Source: Actinomycetota bacterium (GTDB lineage: Bacteria > Actinomycetota > Acidimicrobiia > Acidimicrobiales > Poriferisodalaceae). Taken from it: a stretch of 5,012 nucleotides of DNA. Numbering within the stretch: the stretch's first letter is position 1; each line of letters starts with the position of its first letter. Below are positions 1-5,012 of this stretch, in pieces. The position numbers were made by a program, and so were the translations under genes. Location of the stretch: assembly GCA_013151655.1 (NCBI GenBank), contig JAADHX010000124.1:1-5012 (forward strand), given 5' to 3'. The notes under the pieces were generated by a model. That model saw nothing but the letters and a program-made list of their open reading frames with translations. It was not told the origin of the DNA and did no database searches.

Positions 1-423
1 GGCGAAGTCGGCGGCGATAAAGCTCTGCTTGGCTTCGTACTTCTTCTGGCCGGTCATGTAGTCGGCTTTGTCGCTTGCCTTACGGCTCATTTCCTTGAGC
101 GTGTATGCGCTATGGATATGCAGCGCAAAGGCGGCGATCAGGCCCATGCGCATTACCCAAAGAAGGTGCGTTCGGGGTACTAGGTGGCCACCGAGGTCGC
201 GTAGAGCTTCGCCGTACTCGTTGATGCTCGCTGGCCCTAGATAGGCCTTGAAGTTGCCGAGCATATGGAAGACAACAAACCCGACAAGCATGAGGCCTGT
301 GGCCGCCATAACCCATTTGCGGCCTATTGCCGATCGATAGAACTGAATGGGCCACGGGAGGGCCCTTCGCGGTGCTGGCCTGATCGGGGCGGTTTGCGAT
401 CTGGCAGTCGAGGTAGCGGCCAT
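1..423 (-). CDS. sdhC: Succinate dehydrogenase cytochrome b558 subunit SdhC, 5' part only
   Basis: This is the membrane anchor of succinate dehydrogenase (complex II), which binds heme b and passes electrons from succinate oxidation to quinone. The frame is open from the ATG at 423 to the left edge (141 codons seen), so the 3' end is missing. After a basic, proline-rich N-terminus, residues 28-43 contain FYRSAIGRKWVMAATG, typical of the b558 SdhC family. The first membrane segment spans about 36-55 and carries H53 (FHMLGN). A second spans about 88-108 with H102 and H104 (ALHIHSAY). Histidines in these helices are the usual heme ligands of the family. The tail KKYEAKQSF also fits. SdhA and SdhB usually lie downstream, which here is outside the window to the left. 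The Shine-Dalgarno is weak (GAAAG). The frame is open upstream to an ATG at 588 inside the GH2 gene, but that extension lacks family-like sequence. The family assignment is secure; the exact start is fairly sure. Confidence 0.9.
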   Translation of the reverse strand, partial: MAATSTARSQTAPIRPAPRRALPWPIQFYRSAIGRKWVMAATGLMLVGFVVFHMLGNFKAYLGPASINEYGEALRDLGGHLVPRTHLLWVMRMGLIAAFALHIHSAYTLKEMSRKASDKADYMTGQKKYEAKQSFIAADFA

Positions 424-532
424 TAATGGTGCTTTCGCTGGATGGTGAGACGTGAGGCAATCGGGGCAAATGTCACCCCTCGAAGGTACTCGCGTATGAG
501 GTCGTTCCAGAACTTGAACCGAAATACCCAGT
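424..532 (-). other. Spacer between GH2 stop and sdhC start; open in two frames
   Basis: This 109-base gap separates two co-directional minus-strand genes. I see no convincing terminator after GH2. One minus frame stays open through the whole gap, reading LNWVFRFKFWNDLIREYLRG and then VTFAPIASRLTIQRKHH. It ends in a TAA (425-423) that overlaps the sdhC ATG as TAATG. It has no ATG; the only ordinary alternative start is a GTG at 476, giving 17 residues, with GAGGG directly abutting it. A TANNNT-type -10 (TACCTT, 488-483) is present but has no good -35. The gap could hold an sdhC promoter and leader, a small coupled ORF, or the remnant 3' end of an older gene. I recognise no family. Confidence 0.3.
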
Positions 533-2737
533 TCAGCGGGTAACGCCAAGTCTGTTGTCGATTCTTGTCGAGTAAGTGCTGACCGCATCGATGCCGTCGG
601 CTAGTAAGCGCAGCTCAACTTCGACCCGCTCGTTGGTTGTTGGGCTCTTCCAGCTGATGTCGCCGATCTTGACCACATCGTCGGCGGGAATAGGTCCGTC
701 GAAACGCCAACGACGTTCGCCCAAGCTCGACCTCAGGGTAACTTCGAGCCTGGCATCATCTAGGGCATCGCGCAGGTCGGACACGACATGCAAACGCTGA
801 CGTTGGTCTGCTCCAGCTGCTGACAGAACAGGGAGCGGGTCGGCGAGCGGAAGCACCGGCGCGCACCCTGATCTCAACGCCGCGGCCGCCTGCTTTTCGT
901 GGCCGGTGTGGTCGATCACGGAACACGAGATTGCCGGCTGAGCATCGGCAAAATAGAACTGGCACCAGCCTCCGTTTGGCCGGTACTTGAGCCGGCGAAG
1001 AGTCTCGATCTGACGAGTGATGACGTCGCAGTGATGGTCGCGTGTTGCTTGGGCCCATTGGCCAAAGGTCGTGTATGCAGAGAACGGCAGGCGGACCTTG
1101 GCGATGTCGTAGTGAAGACCGAGGGTGTCGGTTAGGTACTCCCAGTTGATTTCGCTTAGTGGTGCGTTCTCGAGCTCTGCCATTTCGATGGTGGCCAGTT
1201 CCGGCACCGATTGGGCTCCGAATTCGCTGACAAATCTTGTCATTCGAGGTATTCGAGCCGCCAGTGCCCCCAGGCCGTCGGCCTCGCCTTGGAACCAGCC
1301 GAAGTACAGGTGGCTGTCGGTGCCGTCGAGTTGGGGTGGATGGGGTAACACGCCGCTGTGTGGGATTACCGGTCGTGACGGGTCGGCTGATTGGATGGCC
1401 TTCTTGACTGCCCGGTCGAGCACGGTGCGGTTCCAAGATGGGAGTTCTTGTTGGAGCACGCCGCGACGAAAGAACCGGTTGTGGGGCTCGGCATCATCTC
1501 GGTGCCCTGGTCTAGCTGTTTGAGGGGTTGGTTCGTTGTGTCCGCACCAGATGATGATCGACGGGTGATGGGCTAGCTGGTCGACCATGGCCGTTGCTTG
1601 GCGTTCAGCTTCGGGTTTGATGCCACGCGCGTACGACCATTGCAATGGGAAGTCTTGCCACACCAGCAAACCGAGCCGATCTGCTTCTCGGTAAAGTTCG
1701 GGCGGCGCGATGTGGCCATGAATTCGAACCAGATCCAGTCCGAAGTCGCGCACCGATTGCAGTGTTTCGGCGCAGTCGTCGGCGGTGATCTTGCTGAGGT
1801 CTGCTTTAACCGGGCCTAGGTTCGTGCCCTTGAGGTGGAGACGTTCGCCGTTGACCGAGGCGATCCAGTTTCGAAGTTCGATCGACCTAAAGCCGACGCG
1901 ACGTTTACGCGAGTGGCTAACGGACCCGGCCAGTCGCACATCGACCCTGATGTCGTGGAGCGTTGGTTCGCCAAGAGCGTGAGGCCACCACAGGTTCGGT
2001 TCGTCGATAGCGATTCGCCACTCGATCTGGTTTTGGCCGGCTGACAACACGTGTTCGTCGATGCTGTGCGCGACCTCACCTGAGCCCGCAGTGTTAGCCG
2101 AAGGGTCTATGAAGGTGTGAAGATTGACGGTGTGTGTGGCGATGCAGTCGAGCGTGGCGTTGAACTCGACGATCGCCCGTTCGGCGTCGGCCTCGACTAC
2201 CGATATTCGGAGGGTGGAAATTCGTACCGGGCCGGTGTCTTCGAGCCATACGCTTCGCCACAACCCCCCTGGGTTTAGCGATGGGTCGAGGTTGTCCCAG
2301 TGCTGAAGGATGCCTGTGATGTTCCGTTTCGCCGTGAGATCGGTTGGTGTGCGACACACGGCTTCTAGGGCCAGGACGTGGCTGGTCGATTCGGCGATTT
2401 GGTCGGTTATCTCGAACACATGAGGCGCGAAGTAGCCTTCGGTGTCGCCAAGGTAGGTGCCATCCAGCCAGATGTCGCCTTGGTAGCAGAGTCCGTCGAA
2501 CCCCAGCCATGTCCGGGTTCCTGAAGTTGCGGTGTCTCGATCGAACTTGTTGCGATAGAGGACTGCCTCGGCTTGGGAGAACTCCGGGACGTCTCGCCAA
2601 AGACCGGGAACAGCGATGGGCGTCCATGCGGTGTCGTTGTGGTGAATGTCTGGGTAGGCGCGCCTGAGGCCTTCGTCGGGAATCGTAGCTACCCAGTGAT
2701 CGGTGAGCTCGACGCGGTTGGCGGTGGCATCGGACAT
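533..2737 (-). CDS. Glycoside hydrolase family 2 protein, beta-mannosidase-like
   Basis: This is a predicted retaining exo-glycosidase of 734 residues, complete and of normal size for a GH2 enzyme. The N-terminal jelly-roll/sugar-binding domain covers about 1-170 (CYQGDIWLDGTYLGDTEGYF at 84-103, GGLWRSVWLE at 157-166). An immunoglobulin-like domain follows to about 285 (NLWWPHALGEPTLH), then a TIM barrel at about 290-600. In the barrel, WCGHNEP supplies the likely acid/base E402 and FVSEFG the likely nucleophile E505. LGLLVWQDFP at 355-364 resembles the WQDF signature of beta-mannosidases rather than beta-galactosidases or beta-glucuronidases. The C-terminal beta domain runs from about 600 to 734. 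No signal peptide is visible, so it probably acts in the cytoplasm on imported oligosaccharides. The frame is open up to 2881, but the extra 48 codons are repeat-derived; ATG 2737 (MSDATANRVEL) is preferred, with GTG 2758 possible. Neither has a good Shine-Dalgarno. The exact sugar specificity is inferred. Confidence 0.88.
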   Translation of the reverse strand: MSDATANRVELTDHWVATIPDEGLRRAYPDIHHNDTAWTPIAVPGLWRDVPEFSQAEAVLYRNKFDRDTATSGTRTWLGFDGLCYQGDIWLDGTYLGDTEGYFAPHVFEITDQIAESTSHVLALEAVCRTPTDLTAKRNITGILQHWDNLDPSLNPGGLWRSVWLEDTGPVRISTLRISVVEADAERAIVEFNATLDCIATHTVNLHTFIDPSANTAGSGEVAHSIDEHVLSAGQNQIEWRIAIDEPNLWWPHALGEPTLHDIRVDVRLAGSVSHSRKRRVGFRSIELRNWIASVNGERLHLKGTNLGPVKADLSKITADDCAETLQSVRDFGLDLVRIHGHIAPPELYREADRLGLLVWQDFPLQWSYARGIKPEAERQATAMVDQLAHHPSIIIWCGHNEPTPQTARPGHRDDAEPHNRFFRRGVLQQELPSWNRTVLDRAVKKAIQSADPSRPVIPHSGVLPHPPQLDGTDSHLYFGWFQGEADGLGALAARIPRMTRFVSEFGAQSVPELATIEMAELENAPLSEINWEYLTDTLGLHYDIAKVRLPFSAYTTFGQWAQATRDHHCDVITRQIETLRRLKYRPNGGWCQFYFADAQPAISCSVIDHTGHEKQAAAALRSGCAPVLPLADPLPVLSAAGADQRQRLHVVSDLRDALDDARLEVTLRSSLGERRWRFDGPIPADDVVKIGDISWKSPTTNERVEVELRLLADGIDAVSTYSTRIDNRLGVTR

Positions 2738-2746
2738 TGTTGCGCG

Positions 2747-2773
2747 ACGGTACGCCACTGGGTTGTCCGTGAA
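2747..2773 (-). promoter_or_regulatory. Candidate promoter of the GH2 gene, near-leaderless
   Basis: On the minus strand TACCGT (2752-2747) fits the actinobacterial -10 pattern TANNNT and ends 9 bases before the GH2 ATG at 2737. TTCACG (2773-2768) could be a poor -35 with a short 15-base spacer. Transcription would begin within a few bases of the start codon, consistent with the absence of a Shine-Dalgarno there. The motif is short and could occur by chance, so this is only a suggestion. Confidence 0.2.
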
Positions 2774-2785
2774 CAGCGCGCAGCC

Positions 2786-2857
2786 AGGGCCAGCGGCCGA
2801 GAGACGGATAGGGCCAGCGGCCGAGAGACGGATAGGGCCAGCGGCCGAGAGACAGAT
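2786..2857. repeat. Three tandem 24-base repeats in the divergent control region
   Basis: Three contiguous copies of a 24-base unit occupy 2786-2809, 2810-2833 and 2834-2857. The unit starts AGGGC and contains CAGCGGCCGAGAGACGGAT. Copies 1 and 2 are identical; copy 3 has one change (GACGGAT to GACAGAT). A fourth copy begins with AGGG at 2858 and then diverges. Each unit carries the palindrome CGGCCG. The array lies between the GH2 start (2737) and the ATPase start (2869) and ends 11 bases before the latter. It could be an operator array, a slippage-prone spacer tuning expression, or neutral repeat growth. There are no spacers, so it is not CRISPR. Confidence 0.95.
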
Positions 2858-2862
2858 AGGGT
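2857..2862 (+). promoter_or_regulatory. Candidate -10 element or Shine-Dalgarno of the ATPase gene
   Basis: The sequence GATAGGGT at the end of the repeat array can be read in two ways. AGGG at 2858-2861 sits 7 bases before the ATG at 2869 and works as a Shine-Dalgarno. Alternatively TAGGGT (2857-2862) fits the TANNNT -10 pattern and is spaced so that transcription would begin at about the A of the ATG, giving a leaderless message. The internal repeat junctions read TAGGGC instead, so only this final junction has the full TANNNT. I cannot tell which role applies. Confidence 0.35.
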
Positions 2863-2868
2863 CGCTCC

Positions 2869-4269
2869 ATGAACCGACCAATGACTCTGGGCGAACTTCG
2901 TGCGAGCGGATGGGCGTCGCTCCCCGTCAAAGAAGAGTTGCGCAACAACGCCGTGGCCAAAGTCGTTGCTGGCGAGGCCCTTTTCGATGGAGTGCTCGGC
3001 TACGAGAACACCGTCTTGCCTCAGCTCGAGAACGCAATTCTCGCTGGGCACGACGTGATCTTTCTCGGCGAGCGTGGCCAGGCTAAGACGCGGATGATTC
3101 GTTCTCTGACGAACCTTCTCGACGAGTGGATGCCTATCGTTGCTGGGTCCGAAATCAACGACGATCCCTACGCCCCGGTGTCGCGTTATGCCAAGGACCT
3201 GCTGGCCGGCGATGGCGATGAGACCCGGATCGACTGGGTTCACCGCGACGATCGTTTTGGTGAGAAGTTGGCGACTCCTGATACCTCAATCGCCGACCTA
3301 ATCGGCGAAGTCGACCCGATCAAGGTGGCCGAGGGTCGGTACCTGTCTGACGAGCTGACGCTTCACTATGGTTTGATTCCTCGAACTAACCGAGGCATAT
3401 TCGCGATCAACGAGCTACCCGACCTGGCCGAGCGAATCCAAGTTGGGCTTTTGAACGTTCTCGAAGAGCGGGATGTGCAGGTTCGTGGTTACAAGGTTCG
3501 CCTTCCGCTCGATGTCATGCTCGTGGCGTCGGCCAACCCCGAGGACTACACCAACCGAGGCCGGTTGATCACGCCCCTGAAGGACCGTTTCGGCAGCCAG
3601 ATCCGCACTCATTACCCGCTCGAAGTCGAAACCGAGATGGCTATTGCGCTCCAGGAAGCTCACTTCCTCGATGCCGAGGGCATAACGGTCACTGTGCCTG
3701 AGGTCATGACCGAGATCGTCACGACGTTCAGTCATGTGGCGCGTGCTAGCCCGCACGTGAACCAACGGTCTGGTGTTTCGGTTCGGATGACTGTGTCGAA
3801 CCTTGAAGTGCTCGTAGCCAACGCGGCCCGTCGAGCTCTAGCTCAGGGCGAGAGCCATGTTGTGCCGCGGGTCAGCGACCTTGATGCCTTGGCTGCGTCG
3901 ACATCTGGCAAGATCGAAATTGAGTCGATGGAAGATGGCCGGGATGGTCAGATCATTGACCACATGTTGCGCCAAGCGGTGCTTGAAGTGTTCAAGAACC
4001 GCTTCTCGACTGAGGAGCTTCGAGAAGTTGTGGACGGATTCGAAGACGGCGTGGTGGTGCATGTCGGCGATGATTTGCCCGTCGGCGAGTACGTTGCATT
4101 GCTTGAGGGTAACCCTGCGCTCCAGGCCGCCATCGAAGGTGTCGTCGATGCAGAGGCTCCAGCCGTGGCTGCGTGTGCCGTCGAGCTTGTGCTTGAGGGC
4201 TTGCACCTTTCGAAGCGGCTGAATAAGGACTCTCTTGGCAGCCGGTCGATCTACCGCGGTAGGGGTTAG
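2869..4269 (+). CDS. MoxR/magnesium-chelatase-like AAA+ ATPase (Rv0958-like)
   Basis: This is a cytosolic AAA+ ATPase of 466 residues, close to the length of mycobacterial Rv0958, whose family it resembles. Such proteins are annotated as magnesium chelatase-like but are thought to be MoxR-type chaperones or remodelling ATPases working with a VWA-domain protein; a role in metal insertion is unproven. The Walker A loop is GERGQAKT (67-74), with Ala before the Lys as is usual in MoxR proteins. The Walker B strand is IFAINE (177-182), with Asn181 in the normal Asp place. Sensor 1 is N223 in VASANPEDY, a likely arginine finger is R240 in LKDRFG, and a sensor-2 type Arg is R306. The conserved blocks GEKLATPDTS and NELPDLAERIQ are distinctive. 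The C-terminal helical part is complete. ATG 2869 is chosen because AGGG lies 7 bases upstream; ATG 2881 has none. The downstream GNAT gene is only 5 bases away. The natural substrate is unknown. Confidence 0.88.
   Translation: MNRPMTLGELRASGWASLPVKEELRNNAVAKVVAGEALFDGVLGYENTVLPQLENAILAGHDVIFLGERGQAKTRMIRSLTNLLDEWMPIVAGSEINDDPYAPVSRYAKDLLAGDGDETRIDWVHRDDRFGEKLATPDTSIADLIGEVDPIKVAEGRYLSDELTLHYGLIPRTNRGIFAINELPDLAERIQVGLLNVLEERDVQVRGYKVRLPLDVMLVASANPEDYTNRGRLITPLKDRFGSQIRTHYPLEVETEMAIALQEAHFLDAEGITVTVPEVMTEIVTTFSHVARASPHVNQRSGVSVRMTVSNLEVLVANAARRALAQGESHVVPRVSDLDALAASTSGKIEIESMEDGRDGQIIDHMLRQAVLEVFKNRFSTEELREVVDGFEDGVVVHVGDDLPVGEYVALLEGNPALQAAIEGVVDAEAPAVAACAVELVLEGLHLSKRLNKDSLGSRSIYRGRG
4261..4265 (+). 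promoter_or_regulatory. Shine-Dalgarno of the GNAT gene
   Basis: AGGGG lies inside the last codons of the ATPase gene, 9 bases before the ATG at 4275. It supports that start and suggests translational coupling of the two genes. Confidence 0.6.
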
Positions 4270-4274
4270 TCGCC

Positions 4275-4856
4275 ATGACGGCGCGTCTGGTCCGCCCCGA
4301 CGAACATTCAGCGGCGACCGCGGTGATCGGTTCGGCCTTTGCCCAGGACCCGGCTTTCGTTTGGATATTCGACGACGACACAACCCGACCGGCTCTTGTC
4401 AACTTCTTCATGAGCTTGGTGGTCAAGTCGAGTGCCGCTTCCGGACAGTGCTATGTGACTCCGGATCTTGGTGCCGCCGCTCTCTGGGCCGCGCCGGGCC
4501 GCGACTTCTCAGCAGGGTCAACAGGACAACTAATCGGGGCGCTGATCTTTGGCGCCCAGCCTGTGCGGGCCGCCGAGATTGGCGCGTTCTTCGGCGAAGT
4601 TCGCAACTGTCGCCCAGCAGAACCGCATTGGTATCTGAGCCTCATTGGAGCGTCGCGGCCAGGGTCAGGTGCGGGAGCCAAGGTGATTGAGCCGGTGCTC
4701 CGTACCTGCGACACCACCGGCGAACTGGCATATCTCGAGTCCTCGAACCCGCGAAATATAGGTTTCTACGAACGACTTGGCTTCGAGCCAACCGCCGAGC
4801 TTCGACCCGACAGCCAAGGACCCCTGCTAACGACGATGGTGCGTCAACCGAACTAG
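4275..4856 (+). CDS. GNAT family N-acetyltransferase
   Basis: This is a predicted acetyl-CoA-dependent acyltransferase of 193 residues, a typical length for one GNAT domain; it is probably cytosolic. The N-terminal half contains AFAQDPAFVWIF (21-32) and ALWAAPGRDF (69-78), which match a common actinobacterial GNAT subgroup. Motif A, the acetyl-CoA pyrophosphate loop, is at about 119-135 as WYLSLIGASRPGSGAG. Motif B is clear at 150-170 with LESSNPRNIGFYERLGF. Motif A is unusual: the Q/R normally starting QxxGxG is Pro129, and the turn before it looks about two residues short. The gene starts 5 bases after the ATPase stop with a good Shine-Dalgarno, so the two are very likely cotranscribed. Nothing shows the acceptor, which could be a small molecule, a drug or a protein N-terminus or lysine. 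A link to the ATPase is only suggested by position. Confidence 0.85.
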   Translation: MTARLVRPDEHSAATAVIGSAFAQDPAFVWIFDDDTTRPALVNFFMSLVVKSSAASGQCYVTPDLGAAALWAAPGRDFSAGSTGQLIGALIFGAQPVRAAEIGAFFGEVRNCRPAEPHWYLSLIGASRPGSGAGAKVIEPVLRTCDTTGELAYLESSNPRNIGFYERLGFEPTAELRPDSQGPLLTTMVRQPN

Positions 4857-4890
4857 CGGACGTGTCTTTGTGTCACCTCGGCCGACGTTC

Positions 4891-4917
4891 CTGCTAAATG
4901 GGCGTCAGCAGCGTTTT
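4891..4917 (+). terminator. Weak terminator-like hairpin after the GNAT gene
   Basis: CTGCT (4891-4895) pairs with AGCAG (4907-4911) around an 11-base loop, and TTTT follows at 4914-4917. The stem is only five pairs and a competing GACG/CGTC pairing overlaps it. It lies in the convergent gap between the GNAT stop (4856) and the minus-strand stop at 4944, where a terminator would be expected. The rest of 4857-4943 shows nothing else I can support. Confidence 0.25.
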
Positions 4918-4943
4918 GGGTGTTGACCGCTGTGGGTGTTGGT

Positions 4944-5012
4944 TTAGCGGGTGGTGATGGCGGTTATGGGGGCGGTGAGGGTGATGTTGCCGAGGCTGCC
5001 TTGGAAGGGTCC
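4944..5012 (-). CDS. C-terminal end of an unidentified minus-strand protein, partial
   Basis: Read leftwards from the right edge, the minus strand is open for 22 codons and ends in TAA at 4946-4944. The peptide ends GSLGNITLTAPITAITTR. Nineteen of the 22 codons end in C, a strong coding-type bias, and the alternating beta-branched residues look like real beta structure. The position, convergent with the GNAT gene and 87 bases from its stop, is natural for a gene end. The plus strand in the same stretch reads as a low-complexity Gly-rich peptide, which is a less likely alternative. The fragment is too short to name a family. Confidence 0.45.
   Translation of the reverse strand, partial: GPFQGSLGNITLTAPITAITTR

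Noticed and set aside
420..429. Ten-base palindrome CCATTAATGG across the sdhC start codon
   Set aside because: It is short, has no flanking symmetry, and arises easily around an ATG; no evidence for an operator.
110..469. Minus-strand 119-codon open frame covering most of the sdhC region
   Set aside because: It is in another frame of the same strand. The sdhC frame gives clear family motifs and membrane helices, while this one gives Arg/Pro-rich sequence with no family features.
424..588. Upstream in-frame ATG at 588 as a longer sdhC start
   Set aside because: It would overlap the GH2 3' end by 56 bases and add 55 residues that do not resemble SdhC; no Shine-Dalgarno precedes it.
756..1436. 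Minus-strand 226-codon open frame inside the GH2 gene
   Set aside because: It is a shadow of the GH2 coding frame: Arg/Pro-rich, no recognisable domain, fully inside a well-supported gene.
2786..2857. CRISPR array
   Set aside because: The copies are directly adjacent without unique spacers and no cas genes are present.
2094..2960. Minus-strand 288-codon open frame spanning the GH2 start, repeats and ATPase start
   Set aside because: Its length comes from GC-rich shadow sequence and the stop-free 24-base repeats; the product is Arg-rich with no family motifs and collides with two real genes.
3838..4383. Minus-strand 181-codon open frame opposite the ATPase and GNAT junction
   Set aside because: It is antisense to two well-supported plus-strand genes and shows no domain of its own.
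4917..4941. Nine-base direct repeat TGGGTGTTG (two copies, 16-base period)
   Set aside because: It is short and in GT-rich sequence, likely chance; no matching mobile element or attachment-site features.

Overview
The window is GC-rich bacterial DNA, densely coding and with C/G-biased third codon positions. It most resembles a high-GC actinobacterium, possibly of the Acidimicrobiia type. That placement is inferred from gene content: a b558-type succinate dehydrogenase anchor, an Rv0958-like MoxR/BchI ATPase and a beta-mannosidase-like GH2 enzyme. It is not based on a marker gene.

Layout: the left half is on the minus strand. From position 2737 leftwards it carries a complete GH2 glycoside hydrolase (stop at 533). 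After a 109-base spacer comes the 5' part of sdhC (start at 423), which runs off the left edge; sdhA and sdhB would be expected beyond it. The right half is on the plus strand. A complete MoxR/magnesium-chelatase-like AAA+ ATPase (2869-4269) is followed after 5 bases by a GNAT acetyltransferase (4275-4856), which looks like a two-gene operon. A short convergent spacer with a weak terminator-like hairpin follows, then what looks like the last 22 codons of a minus-strand gene entering from the right edge.

The divergent GH2 and ATPase genes share a 131-base control region. It holds three head-to-tail copies of a 24-base repeat that end almost at the ATPase start codon. Because the unit is a multiple of three and lacks stops in most frames, it artificially extends open frames across the region, including the GH2 frame. 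The conserved GH2 protein begins at 2737, not 2881.

The genes do not form one obvious pathway. sdhC belongs to respiration and the TCA cycle, the GH2 enzyme to intracellular glycan or oligosaccharide breakdown, and the ATPase to the MoxR-type chaperone/chelatase group that normally works with a VWA-domain partner. No VWA gene follows the ATPase here. The points most worth a second look are the 24-base repeat array, the ATPase that appears separated from its partner, and the open spacer that touches the sdhC start. I see no CRISPR array, tRNA, rRNA or insertion sequence, and no clear evidence of a wholly new system.
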